Below are positions 32,929 through 42,051 of a stretch of DNA of 64,000 nucleotides, in pieces; position 1 is the stretch's first letter; the number at the start of each line of letters is the position of its first letter. The stretch covers positions 682,001-746,000 of the forward strand of contig CAVSIE010000002.1 in assembly GCA_963728045.1 (NCBI GenBank), written 5' to 3'. This DNA comes from VRUE01 sp963728045. Its GTDB lineage: Bacteria > Actinomycetota > Thermoleophilia > Solirubrobacterales > 70-9. Made by a program: the position numbers and the translations under genes. The notes under the pieces were generated by a model. That model saw nothing but the letters and a program-made list of their open reading frames with translations, was not told the DNA's origin and did no database searches.

Positions 32929-34559
32929 GGAAGCTGGGTGCAGTGCTGGTGGTATCGGGTGCGATGGCGGCGTTCGCGATCGGCCTGGCCGGCTGCGGCG
33001 ATTCGAGCAGCGGCAGCGGCAAAGAGGGCGGCACGCTGAAGGTCAGCTTCGTCGCCGGCACCGACTACCTCGACCCGCAGTTGTCCTACACGGCCGAAGG
33101 CTGGTCGTCGATGTACAACACCTACCTGCCGCTGCTGACCTACGCCCACGCCGAGGGAGATGCCGGCAACGAGGTGATCCCGGCGCTGGCCGAGGACCTG
33201 CCCAAAATCAGCAACGACGGCAAAACCTACGATCTGGCCCTGCGCAAAGGCCTCGAGTACTCCGACGGGAAGCCGGTCAAGGCTTCCGACTTCAAAGCCA
33301 CGGTCGAACGACTCTTCGAAGTCGAATCCCCAGGCCTGCCCTTCTTCACCGACATCGTCGGCGCCGAAGACTTCCTCGAAGGCAAAGCCAAAGAGATCTC
33401 CGGAATCGAGACCGACGACGCGACCGGGGAGATCACGATCCAGCTGGCTCGTCCCCGCGGAGCCTTCGTCAGCGAGCTGGCGACCCCGTTCGTGGGCGTG
33501 GTACCGGCCGGCACGCCGGCCAAAGACCAGACTCCCAACCCGCCGCCGGCCACCGGGCCCTACGAGATCGTCGATTCGAACCCCGGCCGCAGCTGGTCGT
33601 ACCGCCGCAACCCCGAGTGGGAGCGCAACAACGCCAAACTGATGCCGGACCTGCCCAGCGGCTACGTCGACCGGATCGAGGCCAAAGTGGTCAGCAACGA
33701 CTCGACTCAGGTCAGCGAAATCGAACAGGGCGACACACACTGGATGTTCGATCCGCTGCCGCCGGACCGCGTCGCCGAGGTCAGGGCCCGCTACGAGGGA
33801 ACGCAGTACCGCACCGTGCCCTCGAACAGCACCTACTTCTTCTGGATGAACACGACCCGGCCGCCGTTCGACGACGTCAAGGTCCGCCAGGCGGTCGACC
33901 ACGCGCTCGACCCGGCGGCACTCGAACGCATCAACGCCGGCGAGATCGAGGCGACCCAGCAGGTCCTCCCCCCGGAGATGCCGGGCTACGAGCAGTTCGA
34001 GCTCTACCCGCACGACATGGTGAAGGCGAAAGAGCTGATCGCCGAAGCCGACCCGGCCGACCGCGACGTCACGGTCTGGACGCTCAGCCTCAGCCCCAAC
34101 GACGATGCGGCCGCCTACTACCAGGACGTGCTCAACAAACTCGGCTTCGACGCGGAGCTGAAAACGGTCAACCCCAACAACTACTTCACCGTGATCGGCA
34201 ACGCCTCGACCCCTGACCTCGACACCGGCTGGGTCAACTTCTTCCAGGACTACCCCCACCCCGACGACTTCTTCCGCCAGCTCGACGGCAACAACATCTC
34301 GCCGACCAACAACATCAACTTCGCCCAGTTCGACGACCCGAAAGTCAACGCGAAGATCGAGGAGCTGGCCGAACAGCAGCTCGGGCCCGAGCAGGAAGCG
34401 GAATACGCCCAGCTCGACCGCGACGTCATGGAGCAGGCCCCGTGGGCGCCCTACGGCAACCGTAGCCTGTCGCTATTCGTCTCCGACGACGTCGACTTCG
34501 ACGAGGTGATCTGGAGCCCGACCTTCTCCGGGGATCTGACCAGCTTCCAGCTCGAATAG
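32925..34559 (+). CDS. Solute-binding lipoprotein, family 5 (peptide/nickel type)
   Basis: 544 residues. Lipoprotein signal with lipobox LAGC at the signal end (AIGLAGCGDSSSGSG). Family 5 features: GGTLKVSFVAGTDYLDPQ, EDLPKISNDGKTYDLALRKGLEYSDGKPVKASDFKATVERLF, and VRQAVDHALDPAALERI (read in short blocks ALRKGLEYSDGKPV and VRQAVDHALD). Captures oligopeptides or other medium-size solutes for the permeases that follow. GTG overlaps the MFS stop; its TAG shares one base with the next GTG. Confidence 0.94.
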   Translation: MRKLGAVLVVSGAMAAFAIGLAGCGDSSSGSGKEGGTLKVSFVAGTDYLDPQLSYTAEGWSSMYNTYLPLLTYAHAEGDAGNEVIPALAEDLPKISNDGKTYDLALRKGLEYSDGKPVKASDFKATVERLFEVESPGLPFFTDIVGAEDFLEGKAKEISGIETDDATGEITIQLARPRGAFVSELATPFVGVVPAGTPAKDQTPNPPPATGPYEIVDSNPGRSWSYRRNPEWERNNAKLMPDLPSGYVDRIEAKVVSNDSTQVSEIEQGDTHWMFDPLPPDRVAEVRARYEGTQYRTVPSNSTYFFWMNTTRPPFDDVKVRQAVDHALDPAALERINAGEIEATQQVLPPEMPGYEQFELYPHDMVKAKELIAEADPADRDVTVWTLSLSPNDDAAAYYQDVLNKLGFDAELKTVNPNNYFTVIGNASTPDLDTGWVNFFQDYPHPDDFFRQLDGNNISPTNNINFAQFDDPKVNAKIEELAEQQLGPEQEAEYAQLDRDVMEQAPWAPYGNRSLSLFVSDDVDFDEVIWSPTFSGDLTSFQLE

Positions 34560-35569
34560 TGGAGGGCAGCCCCCGGCGCACCGCCCTTAGGCGCCTGCGG
34601 GGCGATCGCGGGGCGATCGCGGGACTGGCCCTCTTCGCCGCGATCGTCGCCTTCGTCCTCGCCGCGCCGCTGTGGGCGAACCACGTCGCCGGCACCGGCC
34701 CCAACGACACGCACACCACGGAGAAGGTCGAGGTCGACGGCGAGCCTCGCGAAGTGGTCAGCGTCGAGGGCACGCCGGTCGGCCCGCTCTGGCTCGGCGC
34801 CGGCGGCAAGTTCTTCCTCGGCGCCGACGGCCGCCTCGGCCGCGACGAGATGGTGCGGCTGATGTACGGCGGCCGCACCTCGCTCTTCATCTCTCTCGCC
34901 GCCAGCCTGATCGCGACCCTCTCGGCGCTGGCGCTGGCCCTGCTCGCCGGCTACTTCCGCGGCTGGGTCGACGCCGTGATCTCGTTCCTGCTCGACGTGA
35001 TCTGGGGCTTCCCCGTGCTGCTGCTGGGAATCGCGCTGGGCACCGCGCTGGCGGTGGGCGGGCTCGACCTCGGTCCGATCTCGATATCGGCCGGCTCGGT
35101 GTGGATCCCGACCCTGATCGGCGGCTTCGTCTTCGCCTCCTACATCGCCCGGCCGTTGCGCGGCGAGGTGCTGGCCCTGCGTGAGCAGGAGTTCGTCAAG
35201 GCGGCGATCGCCGCGGGGGCCAGCCCGTGGCGGGTGATGCTGCGCGAGCTGCTGCCGAACCTCTGGCCGACCGCGATCGTCCTCTTCACCGTCAACGTCG
35301 CCAACATGATGCTGCTGGAGGCCGGGCTCTCCTTCCTCGGCGCCGGCGTGCAGGCGCCCGACGCGTCCTGGGGAACGATGATCGCCGGCGGCTTCGAGCA
35401 GATCTTCAGCTCGCCGCTGCTGATGATCCTGCCCTCGACGCTGATCTTCCTCACGGTGCTCTCGCTGAACCTGATCGGGGACGGGCTCGGGGGCGCGCTG
35501 AACCCCCGCTCCCGGGCGACGATCGAGGCTCATACCGGTCGTTTCGAACCGAAGCGCGAGGCAGCCTGA
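34559..35569 (+). CDS. Peptide/nickel-type ABC permease, DppC-like
   Basis: 336 residues. OppC/DppC-type N-terminal extension (RRTALRRLRGDRGAIAGLALF) with an inserted extracytoplasmic segment before the permease core (TEKVEVDGEPREVVSVEGTP), then six helices; the EAA-like loop reads RPLRGEVLALREQEFVKAAIAAGASPWRVMLRELLPN (core block EFVKAAIAAGASPWRVM). GTG start shares its first base with the preceding TAG. Located before the DppB-like gene, the reverse of the usual B-C order. Confidence 0.93.
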   Translation: MEGSPRRTALRRLRGDRGAIAGLALFAAIVAFVLAAPLWANHVAGTGPNDTHTTEKVEVDGEPREVVSVEGTPVGPLWLGAGGKFFLGADGRLGRDEMVRLMYGGRTSLFISLAASLIATLSALALALLAGYFRGWVDAVISFLLDVIWGFPVLLLGIALGTALAVGGLDLGPISISAGSVWIPTLIGGFVFASYIARPLRGEVLALREQEFVKAAIAAGASPWRVMLRELLPNLWPTAIVLFTVNVANMMLLEAGLSFLGAGVQAPDASWGTMIAGGFEQIFSSPLLMILPSTLIFLTVLSLNLIGDGLGGALNPRSRATIEAHTGRFEPKREAA

Positions 35570-36522
35570 TGGGCGCCTTCCTGTTCAAGCGACTGGGCCG
35601 CATGCTCGGAGTCCTCTTCGTCATCTCCGTGCTCGTCTTCCTCATCTTCAACGTGATGCCGAACGAACCGGCCGCGCAGATCGCCGGCAAAAGCGCGACG
35701 CCGGAGCTGATCGCGCAGGTCGAAAAGACCTGGGGCTTCGACGACCCCTTGCCAGTCCAGTACCTGACCGTGATGGAGCTGACCTTCACCGGCGAACTGG
35801 TCTCCTACACGCGCCAGCTCGACGTCGATGAAGAGATCTGGAAGGGCCTACCGGCAACTCTCTCGCTCTGCGTCGGCGCCGCCGTGATCTGGCTCTTCTT
35901 CGCGGTCCTCTTCGGCTACCTCTCCGCCTTCCGGGCCGGCCGGCCCACCGACCGCGTGCTGATGCTGGTCTCCCTGGTCTCGATCTCCCTGCCGATCTTC
36001 CTCGTCTCCGCCCTCGCCCTCAACTACCTCAGCTACAAACTCGAGGTCTTCCCCTCCAGCGGCTACGTCGGCCTGACCGAAGATCCGCTCGACTGGGCCT
36101 ATCACCTGATCCTGCCCTGGACCACGATGGCGGTGCTCTTCATCGGCCTCTACGCGCGGGTGCTGCGAGCGAACCTGCTCGAGGTGATGGACGAGGACTA
36201 CGTGCGCACGGCCCGCGCCAAGGGCCTCGGCGAGCATCAGGTGCGAGTCCGCCACGTCCTGCGCAACGCCCTACTGCCGATAGTCACCCTCTTCGGGCTC
36301 GACTTCGCGGCGCTGATCGGCGGCGCGGCGATCATCACCGAGTACATCTTCAGCCTGCAGGGGATCGGGCAGCTGACCGCGGATTCCGTCGCCCGCCTCG
36401 ACCTGCCGCCGGTGATGGCGCTCTCGATGCTCGCCGCCTTCTTCGTCGTCGTCTTCAACGCGCTGGTCGACATCGCCTACACCTGGCTCGACCCGCGGAT
36501 CAAGCTGGAGAGGTCACGGTGA
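35569..36522 (+). CDS. Peptide/nickel-type ABC permease, DppB-like
   Basis: 317 residues, six membrane helices. N-terminus FLFKRLGRMLGVLFVISVLVFLIFNVMP is typical DppB/OppB; EAA loop DEDYVRTARAKGLGEHQVRVRHVLRNALLP (core YVRTARAKGLGEHQVRVRH). ATG 35569 overlaps the TGA of the preceding permease (TGATG). An upstream in-frame extension is open but lies inside the DppC-like gene and is not real. Forms the membrane channel with the DppC-like subunit. Confidence 0.94.
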   Translation: MGAFLFKRLGRMLGVLFVISVLVFLIFNVMPNEPAAQIAGKSATPELIAQVEKTWGFDDPLPVQYLTVMELTFTGELVSYTRQLDVDEEIWKGLPATLSLCVGAAVIWLFFAVLFGYLSAFRAGRPTDRVLMLVSLVSISLPIFLVSALALNYLSYKLEVFPSSGYVGLTEDPLDWAYHLILPWTTMAVLFIGLYARVLRANLLEVMDEDYVRTARAKGLGEHQVRVRHVLRNALLPIVTLFGLDFAALIGGAAIITEYIFSLQGIGQLTADSVARLDLPPVMALSMLAAFFVVVFNALVDIAYTWLDPRIKLERSR

Positions 36523-37367
36523 GCGCGGGGAAGGGCGCCGCGCCTGTGCTCGAGGTCGACGGCCTTCGGGTTGGCTTTGCGAACGAGGCGGGCGTGACCC
36601 AAGCCGTCGACGGCGTCTCGCTCGAGCTGGGCGCCGGTGAGGTGCTGGCGATCGTCGGCGAGTCGGGCTCCGGCAAGAGTGTCACCGCGCTCTCGATCAT
36701 GGGCCTGAACGGCGCCGGGGCGCGCGTCGAGGGCTCGGTTCGGCTCGAAGGGCAGGAGCTCCTCGGCGCCGCCGAGGGGGAACTGCGCAAGGTTCGAGGA
36801 GCGCAGATCGCGATGGTCTTCCAGGACCCGAGCAGCTCCTTCAACCCCGTCTACGAGGTGGGCAACCAGATCGACGAGGCGATCCGCGCCCACCGCGCCC
36901 TGAGCGCGTCCGAGACCCGCGAGCTGACGCTGCAGACGCTTGGCGCGGTCGGGGTCTCCGATCCGGAGCGACTCGCCGGCAGCTACCCGCACCAGCTCTC
37001 CGGCGGCATGGGCCAGCGAGCGATGATCGCGATGGCGCTGGCGCTCGAGCCGACCGTGCTGATCGCCGACGAGCCGACCACGGCGCTCGACGTGACGATC
37101 CAGGCACAGGTGCTGGCGCTGCTGGCGCGCCTCAACCGCGAGCGCGAGCTGGCGACGATCCTGATCACCCACGACCTCGGCGTCGTCGCCGAGGTCGCCG
37201 ACCGCGTGGCGGTGATGCGTGACGGGCGGGTGGTCGAGGAGGGTGCGCTCGACCAGGTCTTCTACGAGCCCCGGCACCCACACACCCGCGAGCTGCTGGA
37301 GGCGCTGGCCCGCCTCGGCCGGCCGCGGGTCGGCGCGGCGAGCTCCGCCGGCGAGGGGGGTCCGTGA
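36519..37367 (+). CDS. Peptide/nickel-type ABC ATP-binding protein, DppD-like
   Basis: 282 residues. Walker A GESGSGKSV, Q-loop MVFQDPSSSFNP, signature LSGGMGQRAMIAMAL, Walker B VLIADEPTTALD, H-loop ITHDLGVVAEVAD, and the C-terminal OppD/DppD extension (EPRHPHTRELLEAL) that in homologues can carry a 4Fe-4S cluster, here without the Cys set. GTG overlaps the DppB-like stop (GTGA). Confidence 0.94.
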   Translation: MSAGKGAAPVLEVDGLRVGFANEAGVTQAVDGVSLELGAGEVLAIVGESGSGKSVTALSIMGLNGAGARVEGSVRLEGQELLGAAEGELRKVRGAQIAMVFQDPSSSFNPVYEVGNQIDEAIRAHRALSASETRELTLQTLGAVGVSDPERLAGSYPHQLSGGMGQRAMIAMALALEPTVLIADEPTTALDVTIQAQVLALLARLNRERELATILITHDLGVVAEVADRVAVMRDGRVVEEGALDQVFYEPRHPHTRELLEALARLGRPRVGAASSAGEGGP

Positions 37368-38173
37368 GTACCGCCGGAGCTCCGCTGCTGGAGGTGACCG
37401 ACCTGGTCAAGCGCTATGGCCGCGCGGGAGACGGGGTGCAGGCGGTGGACGGGGTCAGCCTCTCGATCTCGAGCGGCGAAACTCTGGGGCTGGTGGGAGA
37501 GTCGGGCTGTGGCAAGTCGACCATCTGCCGCACCGTGCTGCGACTGGAGCGTCCCACCTCAGGCTCGATCCGCTTCCAGGGACGGGAGATCGCCGACCTC
37601 TCCCCCCGCGCGATGCGACCGCTGCGCCGCGAGATGCAGATGGTCTTCCAGGACCCCTACGCTTCGCTCAACCCGCGGCGGCGGGTCGGCGAAGCCGTCG
37701 CGATGCCGCTGAAGCTGCAGGGCCTCGCTGGCGGCAGCGAGCTCCGCAGCGCGGTCGAGGGCCTATTGGAGCGAGTCGGGCTTGCCCCGGAACACTACGA
37801 CCGCTACCCACACGAGCTCTCGGGCGGCCAGCGCCAACGAATCGGCATCGCCCGCGCCCTCGCCCCGCGGCCGAAGCTGGTGCTCGCCGACGAGCCCGTC
37901 TCCAAGCTCGACCTCTCGATCCAGGCGCAGATCGTCGACCTGCTCGCCGAGCTACAACGGGAGATGGGACTGAGCTACCTCTTCGTCTCCCACGACATCG
38001 GCGTCGTCCGCCACGTCTCCGACCGGATCGCGGTGATGTACGAAGGACAGATCGTCGAGGAGGGGCCGGCCGAGCAGGTCTGCGAGCGCCCCTCCCACCC
38101 CTACACACAGCAGCTGCTCGCCTCGGTGCCGGTCCCAGACCCGCGCCGGGCGCGGGCCAGACGGGCTGAGTGA
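37364..38173 (+). CDS. Peptide/nickel-type ABC ATP-binding protein, DppF-like
   Basis: 269 residues. Walker A GESGCGKST, Q-loop MVFQDPYASLNPRR, signature LSGGQRQRIGIARAL, Walker B LVLADEPVSKLD, H-loop VSHDIGVVRHVSD, C-terminal PSHPYTQQLLASVP typical of OppF/DppF. GTG overlaps the DppD-like stop. Last gene of the six-gene operon; 37 nt to the DNA ligase gene. Confidence 0.95.
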   Translation: MSTAGAPLLEVTDLVKRYGRAGDGVQAVDGVSLSISSGETLGLVGESGCGKSTICRTVLRLERPTSGSIRFQGREIADLSPRAMRPLRREMQMVFQDPYASLNPRRRVGEAVAMPLKLQGLAGGSELRSAVEGLLERVGLAPEHYDRYPHELSGGQRQRIGIARALAPRPKLVLADEPVSKLDLSIQAQIVDLLAELQREMGLSYLFVSHDIGVVRHVSDRIAVMYEGQIVEEGPAEQVCERPSHPYTQQLLASVPVPDPRRARARRAE

Positions 38174-38210
38174 CGCACTCTTGCGGACTGGGTAGGCAGA
38201 CTATGGACCG

Positions 38211-39158
38211 ATGCCCCTGCCCCTCGCCCCGCCGATCAAGCCACAGCTGGCGCTGACCCGCAAAGCGCTGCCGACCGGCGAGGAGTGGGCCTACGAGCAG
38301 AAGCTCGACGGCTTCCGCGCGATCGTCTTCGTCGACGGTGAGGACGCCTACATCCAGTCGCGCGGCGGCAAAGAACTGGCCCGCTACTTCCCCGAGCTCA
38401 GCTTCGCCCCTGGCCGCTACGTGCTCGACGGCGAGCTGGTGATCCGCGACGAGGACGGCAACCCAGAGTTCGACGCCCTGCAGAGCCGCCTCCACCCGGC
38501 CCAGTCGCGGGTCGAACTGCTGGCCGCCGAGATCCCCGCCACCTACATCGCCTTCGACCTGCTGGCCGAGGACGACGAGTCGCTGCTCGAGACGCCGTTC
38601 GGCGAGCGCCGGGCGCGGCTGGAGGAGCTGGCGGCGCGGATCGGGGTCGAGCTGAGCATCCTCAGCCCCGACACCGCCCAGGCCGAGGAATGGCTGCGCC
38701 GGACCGAGGGCACGATGGCGAAGCAGCTCGACGCGCCTTACCTCCCCGGCAAGCGCAAGGGGATGGCGAAGGTGAAGCGGGAGCGGACGATCGAGTGCGT
38801 CGTGCTCGGCTGGCGACCGGGCAAGGAGGAGGGCACGGTCGGCTCGCTGATCCTCGGCCTCTACGACGGCGATGGGCTCCGGCCCATCGGCCACATCTCC
38901 GGCTTCAGCCGCGAGATGAAGCGAAGCCTGCGCAGCCTGCTGGAACCCCTGGAGACCGGTGAGCGCGGCAGCGCCGAGCCGAGTCGCTGGGCCGGCGACC
39001 GCGACCTCGAGTGGGTGGCGCTGCGACCGGAGCTGGTGATCGAGGTCGGCTATGACCATGCCGTCGCGGGCCGTATCCGCCACGGGGCGAGGTTCCACCG
39101 CTTCCGCGACGACAAGGCGCCGGAGGAGTGCCGCTTCGAGGATCTCGACGAAGGCTAG
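38211..39158 (+). CDS. ATP-dependent DNA ligase (LigC/LigD ligase-domain type)
   Basis: 315 residues. Nucleotidyl motif I EQKLDGFRA with adenylated K31; motif III/IV DGELVIRDEDGNPEFDALQSR; motif V KVKRERTIECVVLGWRPGKEEG; OB-fold with LRPELVIEVGYD near the end. No polymerase or nuclease domain is fused, so it is a stand-alone LigC-like enzyme for nick sealing in repair, possibly with Ku-dependent or base-excision pathways elsewhere. ATG 38211. Convergent with sucD, 15 nt between stops. Confidence 0.93.
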   Translation: MPLPLAPPIKPQLALTRKALPTGEEWAYEQKLDGFRAIVFVDGEDAYIQSRGGKELARYFPELSFAPGRYVLDGELVIRDEDGNPEFDALQSRLHPAQSRVELLAAEIPATYIAFDLLAEDDESLLETPFGERRARLEELAARIGVELSILSPDTAQAEEWLRRTEGTMAKQLDAPYLPGKRKGMAKVKRERTIECVVLGWRPGKEEGTVGSLILGLYDGDGLRPIGHISGFSREMKRSLRSLLEPLETGERGSAEPSRWAGDRDLEWVALRPELVIEVGYDHAVAGRIRHGARFHRFRDDKAPEECRFEDLDEG

Positions 39159-39173
39159 GCCGGGGTCGCCGGG

Positions 39174-40046
39174 TCAGCCGCGCAGCGTCTCGACCGCGAT
39201 CGCAGCTGTCTCGGTCGGGCTTTCGCCGACCCGCACGCCCTTCGCCTCGAGCGCTTCCTTCTTCGCCTGCGCGGTGCCCGAGGAGCCGGAGATGATCGCC
39301 CCGGCGTGGCCCATCTGCTTGCCGGGCGGAGCGGTGAAACCGGCGATGTAGGCGACCACGGGCTTGGAGACCTCAGCCGCGATGAACTCGGCAGCGCGCT
39401 CCTCGGCGTCACCGCCGATCTCGCCGACCATCACGATCAGCTCGGTCTCGGGATCGGCCTCGAACAGGGTGAGGATGTCGATGAAGTCCGAGCCGACGAT
39501 CGGGTCGCCGCCGATACCGACGATCGAGGAGTTGCCCTCGCCCGCCTGCTTCAGCTCGTTGCCGATCTGGTAGGTCAGCGTGCCCGACTTGGAGACGACG
39601 CCGATCTTGCCCGGGTCGAAGAACTGCGCCGGGATGATGCCGACGTTGGCCTTGCCGGGCGAGAGCACGCCGGGGCAGTTGGGGCCGATCAGCCGCACCC
39701 CGGCCTCCTTCGCCTTCCAGTAGGTCTTCAGCATGTCGAGCACCGGGATCCCCTCGGTGATCGCGATCACCGTGTGCACGCCGGACTCGATCGCCTCGTC
39801 GATAGCGGGCGCGGCGAAGCGCGCCGGCACGAAGATCATCGAGGTGTTGGCGCCCTGCTCCTCGACGGCCTCCTTGATCGAGTCGAAGATCGGCACGCCC
39901 TCGACATCCTGCCCCCCCTTGCCCGGGGTGACGCCGGCAGCGAGGTAGGTGCCGTAGGCCTGGTTGCGAAGGCCGTGGAAGGAGCCCTCGCGACCGGTCA
40001 GGCCGGAGACGACGAGCTTCGTGTCCTTGTCGACGATGATCGACAT
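39174..40046 (-). CDS. sucD: Succinyl-CoA synthetase subunit alpha
   Basis: 290 residues. CoA-binding N-terminal Rossmann domain (VVSGLTGREGSFHGLRNQAYGT; TITEGIP-like VIAITEGIPVLDM), GPNCPGVLSPG, KIGVVSKSGTLTYQI, and active-site phosphohistidine in GHAGAIISGSSGTA. With SucC forms ADP/GDP-succinyl-CoA synthetase of the TCA cycle. Its ATG shares one base with the sucC stop, so the pair is co-translated. Confidence 0.97.
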   Translation of the reverse strand: MSIIVDKDTKLVVSGLTGREGSFHGLRNQAYGTYLAAGVTPGKGGQDVEGVPIFDSIKEAVEEQGANTSMIFVPARFAAPAIDEAIESGVHTVIAITEGIPVLDMLKTYWKAKEAGVRLIGPNCPGVLSPGKANVGIIPAQFFDPGKIGVVSKSGTLTYQIGNELKQAGEGNSSIVGIGGDPIVGSDFIDILTLFEADPETELIVMVGEIGGDAEERAAEFIAAEVSKPVVAYIAGFTAPPGKQMGHAGAIISGSSGTAQAKKEALEAKGVRVGESPTETAAIAVETLRG

Positions 40047-41209
40047 CAGCCTTGGTCCTCCGCCAGCTCGACGACCCGCCGCGCCGCGTCGAGCATCGTC
40101 TTCTCCTGCTGCAGGTTGGGCAGGTCGGCCTCGGCGAGGATCGCCAGGCCCTCCTCGGAGTTAGTGCCATCGAGGCGGACGACGAGCGGGACCTTCAAAT
40201 CGAGCTGCGAGGAGGCCTCGACGATCCCCTTGGCGATCTCGTCGCAGCGGGTGATGCCGCCGAAGATGTTGAAGAGGATGGCCGTGACCTTCTCGTCTGA
40301 GGTGATCACGGTGAGCGCGTCGACGATCGCCTCCGCCTTGGAGCCACCGCCCGCGTCGAGGAAGTTGGCCGGCCTGCCGCCCGCCTGGGCGACGACGTCG
40401 AGCGTCGACATGCAGAGCCCGGCGCCGTTGGCGAGGATGCCGACGTCGCCGTCGAGCTTGACGTAGGTGAGGCCCTTCTCCTTCGCCATCGCCTCCTGCG
40501 GATCGTCGGCGGTGTCGGCGATCTCGGCCAGCTCCTGGTGGCGGAAGAGGGCGTTGCCGTCGATCGTCACCTTGGCGTCGAGGGCGACGACCTCGCGGTC
40601 GGCGGTGACGATCAGCGGGTTGACCTCGATCAGCGTCGCGTCCTCCTCGCTCGCCACCTCGGCCAGCTTTGCCAGCACCTCGGCGGCTTCGTCGCGCACG
40701 TCCTCATCGAGGTTGGCGGCATCGATGATCGGACGCGCCTCGGCAGCGGTGAAGGGGCGGGTTGGGTCGATGTGCTCCTTGACCAGCGCCGCCGAGTCCT
40801 CCGCGGCGACCGCCTCGATGTCCATCCCGCCCTTGGCGGAGACCATCGCCAGCAGCTTCTTCTCGCCGCGGTCGAGGATCACCGAGACGTAGTACTCGGA
40901 GGCGATGTCAGAGCCACCCTCGATCCAAACCTGGTCGACCCGGAACGGCCCCTCGCCGTGCGGCCCGATGATGTCCATGCCGAGGATCGCGTCGGCGTGC
41001 TCACGCGCCTCGTCGGCGTCGGCGGCGATCTTGATCCCGCCCGCCTTGCCGCGGCCGCCGATCAGCACCTGGGCCTTGATCGCGCAGGGGTAGCCGATCC
41101 GATCCGCGGCTGCGACCGCCTCCTCAATCGTCGAGGCGACCTCGCCGCTCGGCACGGCGATGCCGTGCTTGGCGAACAGCTGCTTGCCCTGATACTCGAG
41201 GAGGTCCAT
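40046..41209 (-). CDS. sucC: Succinyl-CoA synthetase subunit beta
   Basis: 387 residues, ATP-grasp fold. N-terminus MDLLEYQGKQLFAKHGIAVP, AIKAQVLIGGRGKAGGIK, IEVNPLIVT, DGDVGILANGAGLCMSTLD, FLDAGGGSKAEAI and FNIFGGITRCDEIAKGIV are diagnostic. Long TAGGCT-containing leader upstream (minus TAGGCT at 41242-41247, about 33 nt before the ATG) but no clear Shine-Dalgarno. Divergent from the HAD gene. Confidence 0.97.
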   Translation of the reverse strand: MDLLEYQGKQLFAKHGIAVPSGEVASTIEEAVAAADRIGYPCAIKAQVLIGGRGKAGGIKIAADADEAREHADAILGMDIIGPHGEGPFRVDQVWIEGGSDIASEYYVSVILDRGEKKLLAMVSAKGGMDIEAVAAEDSAALVKEHIDPTRPFTAAEARPIIDAANLDEDVRDEAAEVLAKLAEVASEEDATLIEVNPLIVTADREVVALDAKVTIDGNALFRHQELAEIADTADDPQEAMAKEKGLTYVKLDGDVGILANGAGLCMSTLDVVAQAGGRPANFLDAGGGSKAEAIVDALTVITSDEKVTAILFNIFGGITRCDEIAKGIVEASSQLDLKVPLVVRLDGTNSEEGLAILAEADLPNLQQEKTMLDAARRVVELAEDQG

Positions 41210-41269
41210 TTTTCGGCGCGCGCGGAGCGGCGCGGGCGGGCAGCCTACCCGAATGAGGAATAGGGCATA

Positions 41270-41977
41270 ATGCCGCGGCCTTCCTCCCCTCTCATGCCCC
41301 TCCCTAGCCTCAAAACCATTAAATGGGTGTCCACCGACTGCTACGGCACCCTGATCGATTGGGAGAAGGGCATCGTCGATGCCTGCAAGAAAGAGGCGGA
41401 GAAGGACGGCTTCAGCTTCGAGGAAGGCGCCTTCCTGGCCCGCTTCATGGAGGTGCAGGCGACGATCATGGCCGGCTCCTACGAGCTCTACGCCGAGGTG
41501 CTGCGCCGCACGATCGTCAAGGTCGCCGGCGAGATCGGCTGGGAGGTCGAGCCCTCGCGCGCCCAGTTCCTACCCGACAGCGTCGCCCGCTGGCAGCCCT
41601 TCCGTGAGGCGAACGCGGCGATGGACCGGCTCGGCAAACGCTACGAGATCGGGATCATCTCCAACATCGACGACAAACTGCTCGGCGTCTCGCGGCGTCA
41701 CCTGCGCACGGAACTGGACCTCGTCGTCACCGGCCAGCAGGTCCGCAGCTACAAGCCCGACCCGGTCCACTTCAAAGAGGCCGCGCGGCGGATCGGCGGC
41801 AAGAAAGGCTGGGTCCACATCGGCTCCGGCTACACCAACGACGTCGCCCCGCTGCTGAAAATGAACGTGCCGGTGATCTGGGTCAACCGCCACGGCGAGA
41901 AGCTCGACGGCCGCAAGGCGCCTGCCGCGACCGTCAAAACCTTCCGCGACGCCGTCAAAAAGCTCGGCGCGTCCTGA
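41270..41977 (+). CDS. HAD-superfamily hydrolase, 2-haloacid dehalogenase-like
   Basis: 235 residues. Motif I STDCYGTLIDWEKGI (nucleophile D23 in DxYGTL, the L-2-haloacid dehalogenase subtype), motif II IISNIDD, Lys in SYKPDPVHF, motif IV GSGYTNDVAPLLKMNVPVIWVNR. Small cap domain. Could dehalogenate or dephosphorylate; substrate unknown. ATG 41270, with ATG 41294 (MPLPSLKTIKW) as alternative. Confidence 0.88.
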   Translation: MPRPSSPLMPLPSLKTIKWVSTDCYGTLIDWEKGIVDACKKEAEKDGFSFEEGAFLARFMEVQATIMAGSYELYAEVLRRTIVKVAGEIGWEVEPSRAQFLPDSVARWQPFREANAAMDRLGKRYEIGIISNIDDKLLGVSRRHLRTELDLVVTGQQVRSYKPDPVHFKEAARRIGGKKGWVHIGSGYTNDVAPLLKMNVPVIWVNRHGEKLDGRKAPAATVKTFRDAVKKLGAS

Positions 41978-42051
41978 GCCTTCTCTAGCGTTTCGCAACT
42001 TCACCGCTGGGTGACGGTTTCCGGACCTAGGCCCCGCGGCCACAGCGACGC

